DNA of 64,000 nt, from assembly GCA_028285545.1 (NCBI GenBank), contig JANQPA010000050.1, positions 124,001 to 188,000 on the forward strand. Direction: 5' to 3'. The notes beneath the pieces were generated by a model. The model ran no database searches. It was not told where the DNA came from and saw nothing but the letters and a program-made list of their open reading frames with translations. The DNA comes from Saprospiraceae bacterium (GTDB lineage Bacteria; Bacteroidota; Bacteroidia; Chitinophagales; Saprospiraceae). Below are positions 16,276-24,908 of this stretch, in pieces. A program made the translations under genes and the position numbers. Numbering within the stretch: position 1 is the stretch's first letter; each line of letters opens with the position of its first letter.

Positions 16276-19200
16276 CTATTCCTTGATAAACTTTTTTGTA
16301 ATAACTTCATCTTCTCTTTGTACTACCAGGAAGTAAAATCCTCCGCTTAAGTTGGAAACATCAATTTGCATTTGATAATCCATATTGTCAATTTCTCTCC
16401 ATACCTGGCCATCAAGACCTAGTATCTTTATTTTCTGAACTCCCTCAGGTTTCCGAATATTTAAAAAATCTTTGACCGGATTGGGAAATAAATAAACATC
16501 CTCATAGAAAGAAATGCTTTCTTCTTCTACTTCAGTACCGGAAACCAGGGGTGGAGAATCGAGTAGAGGCGTTACCTCAAATTTTTGTATGGTAGATTTT
16601 CCCAGCCCTGCTAAAGACTTTAAACTAGAGGTATTTGATGCCTTGATTTTAACTGCATCAATATAAATTCGATCGGAATTTGCACTGGCATCACACTGGA
16701 ACCTAAATTGAGCATTATTTGGAAAAGCATATTGAGAGCTGCTTATTGAAACGGTAGCCTTATAAAAACTGCTATTATTGAAGTGAGTACCTCTGACAAA
16801 AACGCCTATTGTGTGCCAGGAATTTCCATCATAATACCTTAACCAAAAGTCTTCTCCCTTTTCCATTCCACTGGAAAAAAAGTAAAATTCTATTTCTAAT
16901 TGATTATAAGAGCTTAAATCGTAAGAACTTGAGGTCATGGCTGAAGCTGTTCCGGAATTATCCCGAATACGTATGGAATATTTACCTTCATACGATCTTG
17001 AGCCTGAATGCCGATAACAATCACTTCCCCCATCTGTCCATCCGTCCCAACCGGTCTCAAAGTAATGAGACAATATCGTCTTTGAACCTCCACTATTGCT
17101 GAGGGTACTTACCATTATTGATGCCTTGGGCGAAATATTTCCAGCCGCATCCTCTGCTTCCACTTCCAATGTATAGGTAGTCCCAGGGCTTAAATTATTG
17201 ATGTCAAAATTGTTAGAAGTTGTGGAGCCGATCAAATTATCATCTACATATACATTATAACCAGTTACAGCTACATTATCTGTTGAAGAACTCCATGATA
17301 ATTCAGTGGAGGTTTGGCTGGTATTGGAAGTGCTGAGATTCTCTGGAGTACTTGGAGCTTCTGTATCTGCCCCGGCAGGGTTTATGGATATTGAATAATC
17401 TTCCACTTCGCCGTAAGCAAAGGTTTCACAAGGAGTTTGAGCAGAATTATATTTCATAGAAACCCTCATGCGAGTATCCCCACTGGCACCTGATGGGATG
17501 GTCAGATTGCCGGTAACCGTTGTTGTGCTTAAGCTGCCAGCATCAAAAGCCAGCTCGCCTTCATCGTCAAAGTCACCATCCGCATTATAATCAATCCAGA
17601 TTTTCCAATATTCACTGTATCCTGCACTGCGGAAGGCCGGTATCAAATTGACGCTATAGGATTCTCCTGCGATTACGTCAATGGTTTGTTGAGTGAAGTC
17701 AGAATAATTTGCAGCTCCGGATGTATGGTTAAATGAGCCTATAGTCACTGAGGAAACCCATTCATAATAGGAACTGTTAGCATTGGAGTTGCAATAGAAA
17801 ATGCTTCCATATTCGCCTCCAACACCCACGGCATACCAGGCATTTGTGGTTGCTATTTCTTCGGCAGAGCCGGCACCAAATAAATCAATAGCTGCCTGTA
17901 TGGCTCCCACCCGGGCATCATTATACTGTGAATTAGAACTTAAGTAGACTGTCAAATTGCGGTAAGCAATGACTGCTGCCTTCTCGATCCCGATTCCAGT
18001 TACATTATAAACATCTCCATTATCATTGCTTCCTGATTCCCCTTCAGAAAGAATGTAAAACCACTTGTTTTGAACACCAGAATTGATATGTACCCCTCCA
18101 TTATCGGATGGAGCAGTATGCCAGTTAGTACCTAAATAGGTATCGGGATCACCAAAAGCCTTAGGATTATTCATCGATCGAATAGCTCCACTTCTGCCAA
18201 TGCCAATATCTGTACCCATTTGCCAATTATTACTTCCTGTGGAGAAATTTTCTATGGCTTCTCCAAAAATATCAGAAAAGGATTCATTCAAAGCCCCAGA
18301 TTCATAGGAGTAAACTAAGTTGGCAGAAAAAGTGGTCACACCATGTGTTATTTCATGACCCACTATATCCAGAGATACGAGCGGACCGTAATTAACTCCA
18401 TCGCCATCACCGTAAGTCATTCGCTGCCCATCCCAGAATGCATTAACATAACCAGAAGAATAATGGACATAAGATTTAATGACCGCTCCATTGTCATCAA
18501 AAGAGTTTCTGCTATGATTTTGCAAGAAATATTGATGGGTTTGTTCTGCTCCCCAATGTGCCTGAACACCTGCCGGGTCTGTAGTGAAATTGCTGGAGTT
18601 GCTGGTTACATCAGTGGCATTATTATAATTGGTCCCGTTATTCATACTGTAGGTCTCTATACCATTACCATCCACTTGCTGTCTCAAACGATAAATGGCC
18701 CCTTCATGATTGGCTGTGAAATTCACAGTTCCATTGTATAAACTCGTCCCAGTACCAACAACATCATTTTCATGAAGAGTCTGATTTTTTCCAATTATTT
18801 CTCCAGAGTGAGCATCTATATAAACATCAGCCCTGGATAAGGGGTTTAGGGCGTAAATATCACATTTATAGGCCAACCGGGGTTCCTTCATGCCATTATG
18901 ATCTGCTATGATCACAATTTCTCCTTCAGGCATCTCTCCGCTTTGATCCCAAACATAAGATTGTGCATTTACATTATTAGTAGCTGCATTAAAAGCAGTA
19001 ATGGGGCTAATCCCAGGGCCTTTTTCTATATGTTTAAAAATATCGCGAAAATTTCCACTCATCATCTCAATCACCCCATTTTTAGAATGAACTGAGTACC
19101 GAGCTCCTTCCACTTTAATTCCATTATAAAATTGTTGATAGATATCATGGGTATAACCCAGTTTGTCTGTTCTGGTATTGACTAAAACTAAATCATCATT

Positions 19201-19386
19201 AATGCTGAGTTTAAAATGCTTTTTAAATAGCTGTTCAACCTGGTTTTTGTTTACTTTTTCTTTGACTTTGATGAAAGATGGATACTTTTTCCCGATTTGT
19301 TGTTTTCCAGGCTGAAGCTGTCCTTGTGCCATAGGAATTAATAGCGGAAATAAAAGAAAAATAAGGATGGATTTTTTCAGTAACAT
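16276..19386 (-). CDS. Secreted M4 (thermolysin-type) metalloprotease 1, T9SS substrate
   Basis: This 1036-residue secreted zinc protease has a signal peptide (1-22), an FTP/PepSY propeptide (about 45-205) and a peptidase M4 catalytic domain. The catalytic domain carries HEITH at residues 344-348, the third zinc ligand region ESGALNESFSDIFGE, and the active-site His segment DNGGVHINSGVQNKWFY. After the peptidase come a GEVED domain (about 550-680, ending CETFAYGEVEDYSISI) and one fibronectin type III module. A MAM-like/jelly-roll module follows (HYFETGWDGWTDGGSDCYR...IYIDAVKI), then a T9SS sorting domain (YLFPNPVKDFLNI to the end). It is the smallest of three tandem paralogues and ends near a terminator hairpin. 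A promoter-like element lies about 335 bases upstream. Confidence 0.95.
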   Translation of the reverse strand: MLLKKSILIFLLFPLLIPMAQGQLQPGKQQIGKKYPSFIKVKEKVNKNQVEQLFKKHFKLSINDDLVLVNTRTDKLGYTHDIYQQFYNGIKVEGARYSVHSKNGVIEMMSGNFRDIFKHIEKGPGISPITAFNAATNNVNAQSYVWDQSGEMPEGEIVIIADHNGMKEPRLAYKCDIYALNPLSRADVYIDAHSGEIIGKNQTLHENDVVGTGTSLYNGTVNFTANHEGAIYRLRQQVDGNGIETYSMNNGTNYNNATDVTSNSSNFTTDPAGVQAHWGAEQTHQYFLQNHSRNSFDDNGAVIKSYVHYSSGYVNAFWDGQRMTYGDGDGVNYGPLVSLDIVGHEITHGVTTFSANLVYSYESGALNESFSDIFGEAIENFSTGSNNWQMGTDIGIGRSGAIRSMNNPKAFGDPDTYLGTNWHTAPSDNGGVHINSGVQNKWFYILSEGESGSNDNGDVYNVTGIGIEKAAVIAYRNLTVYLSSNSQYNDARVGAIQAAIDLFGAGSAEEIATTNAWYAVGVGGEYGSIFYCNSNANSSYYEWVSSVTIGSFNHTSGAANYSDFTQQTIDVIAGESYSVNLIPAFRSAGYSEYWKIWIDYNADGDFDDEGELAFDAGSLSTTTVTGNLTIPSGASGDTRMRVSMKYNSAQTPCETFAYGEVEDYSISINPAGADTEAPSTPENLSTSNTSQTSTELSWSSSTDNVAVTGYNVYVDDNLIGSTTSNNFDINNLSPGTTYTLEVEAEDAAGNISPKASIMVSTLSNSGGSKTILSHYFETGWDGWTDGGSDCYRHSGSRSYEGKYSIRIRDNSGTASAMTSSSYDLSSYNQLEIEFYFFSSGMEKGEDFWLRYYDGNSWHTIGVFVRGTHFNNSSFYKATVSISSSQYAFPNNAQFRFQCDASANSDRIYIDAVKIKASNTSSLKSLAGLGKSTIQKFEVTPLLDSPPLVSGTEVEEESISFYEDVYLFPNPVKDFLNIRKPEGVQKIKILGLDGQVWREIDNMDYQMQIDVSNLSGGFYFLVVQREDEVITKKFIKE

Positions 19387-19718
19387 GTTTTCTCATTTTT
19401 TTTAATATGAATGTATTGGGGTACCAAGTCATTGTAGTTCATTAAACCTGATCTTGCCTTGATAAGGAATGAAAAGGTTTAATAAACATTGTATTTATAT
19501 ACCTGTACACATAATGTTAAAGCGTAAGGTAATGCCTACTTTGATATGGTCTTATTTTATGAAAACAATGGTCTGTTATAGCAAATCTTAGTATCGATAT
19601 GATTAGTAATATCAATACTAAGAAAGTTTACAACTAGTGTAAACACTTTGTAACACAATTAATTAGGTATGTTTTAATGTAGAAAAGGCTAGAATAATAT
19701 TAGGTCGGTAAATCAATT

Positions 19719-19748
19719 CAAATATATGAAAAAATATATTAATGTCAA
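19719..19748 (-). promoter_or_regulatory. Probable promoter of M4 protease 1
   Basis: Read on the minus strand, TTG (19746-19748) is separated by 19 bases from TATATTTG (19719-19726). This matches the known Bacteroidota promoter consensus TTG-N17-23-TAnnTTTG. It closely resembles the element upstream of protease 2 (shared TTGnCATTAA, shared CATATATTTG) and lies about 335 bases before the start codon, implying a long 5' leader. Confidence 0.6.
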
Positions 19749-19816
19749 TTTTCTTATTATTGTTTTTTCTATTTTTTAGAAAAAATACCCTTTTTTTCAG
19801 GGGTAATAAATAGGAT

Positions 19817-19861
19817 AAAAAAAGCCAAAGACTCCCACAGGGGTGCCTTCGGCTTTTTTTA
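19817..19861 (-). terminator. Rho-independent terminator of M4 protease 2
   Basis: A hairpin with base AAAAAAAGCC / GGCTTTTTTT begins 16 bases past the protease 2 stop codon. On the minus strand the stem GCCGAAGGCACCCCTGTGGG ends in GGCTTTTTTT, a classic GC stem followed by a U tract. Confidence 0.85.
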
Positions 19862-19876
19862 TTTAGATAGTAAGAA

Positions 19877-22800
19877 TTATTTCTTAATAAACCTGTCAGT
19901 ATATACCTTATCAGCAGTTTGTACATATAAATAATACACCCCTGCACCAAGGTTTGAAACGTCAATTAGGTCTGTATTTTCGGCAGTATTTATTTCCTGC
20001 ACCAATGAACCATTAGCACTCAAAATCCTCATTACCTTAATTTCAAGAGGAAGTTTAACCTTCATTTGATCGATAACCGGATTTGGGTAAATGGATAATC
20101 CTAAGTAACGCTCCCCACTTATAGTGTTATCAGCACCTTTATTCGGTCTACCTAATACAGTAGTAGGAATATTACGAGTGTTCTCTATACCTGATGTAGG
20201 TGAAAACTGCAGTGCACTACCAAAGGCAACAGTATAGTCCTCAACTTCTCCAAAATTGAAAGTCCCACAAGGATCTGGTGCTGCATTCCATCTCATGGAA
20301 ATTCTCATACGAGTAGAACCCGTTGCATTACCAGGAATATTAATGTTTCCACTTACTTGTCCAGAAATAGCTGAGCCTGAATCAAAGATTTGTTCTCCAC
20401 CGTCGTCAAAGTCCCCATCACCATTAAAATCAACCCAAATTCTCCAACGCTCTGGATAATTTGTTCCATCATAATCAGGAGTTAAAGTAATCGGATACGA
20501 TTGACCAGCATTTAGGTTTATCGTCTGACTAGTGAAATCACCATATCCACCATTACTTCCGGAAGAATTATTAAATGTTCCTATACTAACATTGGCAATC
20601 CACTCATCTGAGGCATTGTTTCCTGAAGAAGAACAATAATTAACTGGTCCACCACCATCATCATCAGTGGTAACACTAGTGGAAGCTGGTGCAGATTCAT
20701 TATTGGCTGCATCAATAGCTGTTACATTAATATTATAGGTTGTATTTGGTGATAGGCCATTCACTGTATAATTCAAACCAGCTGTTGTACCATCTAGCCC
20801 ACCATTTACATAAACTCTATAACCAGTAACCCCCACATTATCTGTAGAAGCATTCCAGGAAAGATCTGTAGAATTAGTAGTTGTATTTGATGCTGTTAAA
20901 TTACCAGGTGTGGAAGGAGCTTGTGTATCTCCACCACCACCGCCACCGAATGAAACGGAATAGTCCTCAACTTCACCAAAATTAAAGGTTCCGCATGGAT
21001 CTGCGGCTTCATTCCATCTCATCGATACTCTCATCCTTGTTGTTCCACTTGCATTTCCAGGGATGGTAATATTTCCATTAACAGTACCGGAAGTTGCACT
21101 ACCTGAGTCATATACTAATTCACCACTGTCAGTGAAATCACCATCTCCATTATAATCAATCCAAATTCGCCACCATTCAGGATATTCTGTGCCAGAGTAA
21201 TCCGGAGTCAGACTTACGTTATAGGACTGACCTGCTGTAAGGTTAATCACCTGGCTAGTGAAATCAGCATATCCTCCATTGCTTTCAGAAGAATTATTAA
21301 ATGATCCTATGGAAACATTAGCAATCCACTCATCTGAGGCATTGTTACCAGAACTGGAACAATAATTTACAGGAGGAGTAACATCATCCTCCGTAGTCAC
21401 ACTGGTAGCAGCAGGCGAAGATTCATTACCAGCCGCATCAATAGCTGTTACCGTAATATTATAAGTTGTATTTGGTGATAGGCCATTCACTGTATAATTT
21501 AAACCAGTGGTTGTACCATCTAGATTACCATTTACATAGACTCTATAACCCGTAACCCCCACATTATCTGTAGAAGCATTCCAGGAAAGATCTGTGGAAT
21601 TGGTAGTCGTGTTGGAAGCAGTTAAGTTACCAGGGGTACTTGGTGCCTGGTTATCCGAACTGTTTTCCGTAGTCACACTGGTAGCAGCAGGCGAAGATTC
21701 ATTGCCAGCCGCATCAATAGCAGTTACGGTAACATTATAGGTTGTATTTGGTGATAGGCCATTCACTGTATAATTTAAACCAGTGGTTGTACCATCTAGA
21801 TTACCATTTACATAAACTCTATAACCCGTAACTCCCACATTATCAGTAGAAGCATTCCAGGAAAGATCTGTAGAATTGGTAGTTGTATTAGAAGCAGTCA
21901 GATTACCAGGAGTACTTGGTGCTTCGGTATCGCCTCCACCTCCACTTCCATCAAAGGAAATAATGTAATCTTCCACTTCACCATATGGGAAGGACTCACA
22001 CGAGCCCGGAATGGTGTTCCATTTCATTGCAATTCTCATCCTGGTATTTCCAGTAACATTTCCAGGAGTTGTGAAAGAACCACTATAGGGAGTAGTCTGG
22101 CCCGAGCCTGAATTAATAACAATCTCTCCTAGGTCTGTAAAATCTCCATCTTTATTATAATCAATCCAGGCCATCCAATATTCAGGAAATGCCGATCCAC
22201 TATGTCCTGGTGTGAGTGTAAAATTAGTGGACTGTCCGGGGGTCACAGTGATAACCAGATTGGTAAAATCAGCGTACCCGCCGTTATTTCCAGAGGAATT
22301 GCTAAATGAACCTATATTGACGGAAGCAATCCATTCGGAATCCGAATTTTCTCCTTTGGCGTTACAATAGCCAATGGCCGGGGTGATCACCTCTATGGTG
22401 GCAGGATCAGACTCATTATCGGCTACATCAACTGCAACAACCTCAATATTATGAAGTGTATTAGGAGATAAACTATTAGTAGTATAATTTAAACTAGTGG
22501 TGGTGCCATCCAGATTACCATTAATATAGATTCTGTAATTGGCTAAACCTTGATTGTCTGTTGATGCTGTCCAGGATAACTCAGTAGAGGTAGGAGTAGT
22601 ATTGTTGGCAGTAAGATTTCCTGGGACACTTGGAGGAATGTCATCTGATGGATCAATATACGCATCTCCGACCCCAACTGCATACCAGGCATTGGTAGTA
22701 GCAATAACCTCTGGAGAATCTTCACCATAAAGATCTATAGCAGCCTGAATAGCGCCATCTCTTGCATCAGGATATTGTGAAAAAACAGACAAATACTGGG

Positions 22801-24217
22801 AAAGGTTACGGTAGGCAATTTTAGCAGCCTTTTCCATCCCAATGGCAGGTACATTATAGATGTTTCCAAAATCATTGGTTCCTGCTTCCCCTTCACAAAG
22901 GATATAAAACCATTTGTTTTGTACTCCAGAATTAATATGTACTCCTCCATTATCACCAGAACCAGTAAACCAAAGATCTCCAAGGTAGGTGTCCGGATCA
23001 CCAAAATCATTTGGATTGGCCATTGACCGAATTCCTCCTGCTGCAACAAAACTTTCATCTCCCATCAACCAGTTATTGTCACCTCTAACGAAGTTTTCGA
23101 CTGCTTCACCGAAAATATCTGAGAAAGATTCATTAAGGGCACCAGATTCATTTTGATAAACAAGATTTGCTGTTTCCTGGGTTACCCCATGTGCTAACTC
23201 ATGCGCTAGAATGTCAAGCGTTACCAGAGGCAAGACAGTAGTTCCGTTTCCATTACCGAACCTCATGTGGTTCCCACGCCATTGAGCATTTGCCACATTG
23301 TTTCCCCAACCAATATACATGCGAAGGACAGCACCACTACCATCATAGGAGTTTCTGCCATGCTTCATCAAAAAATAACGGTGAGATTGTTCCATACCAT
23401 ATTGAGCCTGGATACCCGTTTGCTGGGTATTTCCAAAATCCGCTGTGGGACTGGTAATATCTACTCCCTCATTGGGCTCCTGTCCTCCTTGTAAGTCATA
23501 GGTTTCAACCCCATCGCCATCGGTTGTTTGGCGCAAGCGGTAAAGGGAGCCAGTGAAGTCACCTGTAACATTAACAATACCTTCATAAAGTGAATTTCCA
23601 GTAACAGGAGTATCCGTTTCGTGGATCTTATTATGGCTGGCTATATGCTGGCCAGTATGTGCATCAATAAATACATCCGATAAGAAATCTGGTGTAACGG
23701 CATGTATTTCAAACTTATAGGCTAATTTTGGAGCAAATTTTCCCTTTGGGTCAGCATAGATTACCAAATCATAACCAGGAGTAGATCCTCCATCTGTATC
23801 CCAGATATATTCCTGTGCTCCTACAGCAATCTTTGCACGCTGAAATGCAGCAGGCTCTGATAAAGTTGGAAAGGCATTAATATCCATGAAAATATCCATA
23901 AACTGGCCACTAATAGTTTGGATTTCTCCATTTTTTGAGTGCACCTTAAGGACACCACCTTCCACTCTTCTGTCTTTATAATACTGGTGGTAAGTATCAT
24001 GCATGAAACCAATGTTATCGGATTTTTGTCCTCTGATTTTTAACTCGTCACTGGACTGTAATTCAAAAATATTGGTCAATAATTGCATACTTTGACCCCG
24101 GTTTACATTTTCTCCTACTTGTATTATTGAAGAAGTTTCAACCTCATTTTGAGCCACAGCTACACTTATTGAAAAGCTTATAAATAAAAGCCATAATGTG
24201 TACCTTTTAAAGATCAT
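19877..24217 (-). CDS. Secreted M4 metalloprotease 2 with GEVED/Fn3 array, T9SS substrate
   Basis: I use the ATG at 24217, which opens the signal peptide (MIFKRYTLWLLFISFSISVA); an upstream in-frame start at 24253 adds 12 residues. The 1446-residue protein has an FTP/PepSY propeptide and an M4 peptidase with HELAH at 339-343, NESFSDIFGEAVENF and DNGGVHINSGVQNKWFY. The C-terminal array is Fn3, GEVED, Fn3, Fn3, GEVED, Fn3, GEVED, then a T9SS sorting domain (about 1366-1446). Fn3 modules at about 764-849, 856-941 and 1098-1183 are almost identical, as are the last two GEVED modules, which points to recent internal duplication. The third zinc ligand and active His are present, so the enzyme should be active. 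Confidence 0.95.
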   Translation of the reverse strand: MIFKRYTLWLLFISFSISVAVAQNEVETSSIIQVGENVNRGQSMQLLTNIFELQSSDELKIRGQKSDNIGFMHDTYHQYYKDRRVEGGVLKVHSKNGEIQTISGQFMDIFMDINAFPTLSEPAAFQRAKIAVGAQEYIWDTDGGSTPGYDLVIYADPKGKFAPKLAYKFEIHAVTPDFLSDVFIDAHTGQHIASHNKIHETDTPVTGNSLYEGIVNVTGDFTGSLYRLRQTTDGDGVETYDLQGGQEPNEGVDITSPTADFGNTQQTGIQAQYGMEQSHRYFLMKHGRNSYDGSGAVLRMYIGWGNNVANAQWRGNHMRFGNGNGTTVLPLVTLDILAHELAHGVTQETANLVYQNESGALNESFSDIFGEAVENFVRGDNNWLMGDESFVAAGGIRSMANPNDFGDPDTYLGDLWFTGSGDNGGVHINSGVQNKWFYILCEGEAGTNDFGNIYNVPAIGMEKAAKIAYRNLSQYLSVFSQYPDARDGAIQAAIDLYGEDSPEVIATTNAWYAVGVGDAYIDPSDDIPPSVPGNLTANNTTPTSTELSWTASTDNQGLANYRIYINGNLDGTTTSLNYTTNSLSPNTLHNIEVVAVDVADNESDPATIEVITPAIGYCNAKGENSDSEWIASVNIGSFSNSSGNNGGYADFTNLVITVTPGQSTNFTLTPGHSGSAFPEYWMAWIDYNKDGDFTDLGEIVINSGSGQTTPYSGSFTTPGNVTGNTRMRIAMKWNTIPGSCESFPYGEVEDYIISFDGSGGGGDTEAPSTPGNLTASNTTTNSTDLSWNASTDNVGVTGYRVYVNGNLDGTTTGLNYTVNGLSPNTTYNVTVTAIDAAGNESSPAATSVTTENSSDNQAPSTPGNLTASNTTTNSTDLSWNASTDNVGVTGYRVYVNGNLDGTTTGLNYTVNGLSPNTTYNITVTAIDAAGNESSPAATSVTTEDDVTPPVNYCSSSGNNASDEWIANVSIGSFNNSSESNGGYADFTSQVINLTAGQSYNVSLTPDYSGTEYPEWWRIWIDYNGDGDFTDSGELVYDSGSATSGTVNGNITIPGNASGTTRMRVSMRWNEAADPCGTFNFGEVEDYSVSFGGGGGGDTQAPSTPGNLTASNTTTNSTDLSWNASTDNVGVTGYRVYVNGGLDGTTAGLNYTVNGLSPNTTYNINVTAIDAANNESAPASTSVTTDDDGGGPVNYCSSSGNNASDEWIANVSIGTFNNSSGSNGGYGDFTSQTINLNAGQSYPITLTPDYDGTNYPERWRIWVDFNGDGDFDDGGEQIFDSGSAISGQVSGNINIPGNATGSTRMRISMRWNAAPDPCGTFNFGEVEDYTVAFGSALQFSPTSGIENTRNIPTTVLGRPNKGADNTISGERYLGLSIYPNPVIDQMKVKLPLEIKVMRILSANGSLVQEINTAENTDLIDVSNLGAGVYYLYVQTADKVYTDRFIKK
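20667..20924 (-). repeat. Fn3-encoding repeat unit, copy C
   Basis: This unit encodes the fourth Fn3 module of protease 2 (STPGNLTASNTTTNSTDLSW...). It is very similar in DNA and protein to the units at 21393-21650 and 21669-21926, but it has diverged a little more and is separated from them by a GEVED module. Confidence 0.8.
21393..21650 (-). repeat. Fn3-encoding repeat unit, copy B
   Basis: This unit encodes the third Fn3 module of protease 2. It is almost identical at DNA level to the adjacent unit at 21669-21926, with only scattered third-base changes. Direct repeats this close could recombine or slip. Confidence 0.85.
21669..21926 (-). repeat. Fn3-encoding repeat unit, copy A
   Basis: This unit encodes the second Fn3 module of protease 2. 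It forms a direct tandem repeat with 21393-21650 at a period of 276 bases, including the short linker. Confidence 0.85.
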
Positions 24218-24908
24218 ACTATCTGTTTTAAATAAGTCAATTAATTTGGTCAAATTTAATTTTCAAAAACAATATTATTTTACTTAGATTCAATTGCACT
24301 GAGTATCGTAACCCTCAGCGGTTTCACGTTATTAAATTATGGTTATACATTGAGTAATCAGTAATCTGACGGGATAATTAATGATTAGAATTGCATCTCT
24401 CTAAAGCTAGGTGATTTGGATTGTTGCGAAAATGTTACGCTGTAAGGGTTGAAGATTATTTTTCTTGCTTGTTCAATATACTGGTCAACTATATTTAAAC
24501 AGGTAAACCTAATTTTTGTAAGGCAAAAATTATCTACCAAATATATGAAATATTAACTTAATGGCAATTGATATTTTGAAAAACTCGCAGTTTTTTCCAT
24601 AAAAAGATTCACTTTTTTATGGAAATACCACAAAAGGGGTAAAAAAATATTAAATATGTAAAGTTTGTATATGATTAAAATGTCAGGATTTTGCGGCAAG
24701 ATTCTATTTTGATCAAAGGTAGGTATAAGGGTCAGACTTAAACTTCCACCTTGATTTTCTAGATTATATGGCACTTTCTTAATGTGAATCTCACTTTTTT
24801 TCCAAAAGCGAAATTCACATTTAAAGAAAGCTAAAGAAAGTATATTATTTTAAAAATTCATTTAAAACACCATTCCTAAAAGATCATAAATTAAGTGATT
24901 CATTTTTA
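24218..24908. other. Long leader of M4 protease 2 and region downstream of protease 3
   Basis: About 690 AT-rich bases. On the minus strand they contain, after the protease 3 stop codon, weak hairpins at about 24783-24822 (AATGTGAAT / ATTCACATT) and 24593-24625 (TTTTCCATAAAAAG / CTTTTTTATGGAAA). A promoter-like element follows at 24538-24567, then a leader of about 320 bases. A 73-codon open frame here (24553-24774) has no signs of being a gene. Confidence 0.5.
24538..24567 (-). promoter_or_regulatory. Probable promoter of M4 protease 2
   Basis: On the minus strand TTG (24565-24567) is followed after 19 bases by TATATTTG (24538-24545), matching the Bacteroidota consensus. Over the 30-base span it is very like the protease 1 element. 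It lies about 320 bases before the start codon at 24217. Confidence 0.6.

Larger units (their letters stand above)
19387..19876. other. Long leader of M4 protease 1 and the terminator of protease 2
   Basis: On the minus strand this region holds, in order, the terminator of protease 2 (19817-19861), a promoter-like TTG-N19-TATATTTG element (19719-19748) and a roughly 330-base leader. The leader contains two hairpins: CTTAGTATCGATAT / ATATCAATACTAAG (19587-19622, one mismatch) and GTTTAC / GTAAAC (19626-19644). I see no credible small gene. Confidence 0.55.

Noticed and set aside
19663..19965. 100-codon minus-strand frame overlapping the end of protease 2
   Set aside because: It is out of frame with the protease, runs over the terminator and contains long Lys/Asn runs from AT-rich DNA.
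20211..21926. Regular repeats that could suggest a CRISPR array
   Set aside because: The repeats are about 258 bases long, in frame, and encode Fn3 and GEVED modules.
24553..24774. 73-codon frame in the protease 2 upstream region
   Set aside because: It overlaps a hairpin and the promoter-like element, is compositionally non-coding and matches no family I know.
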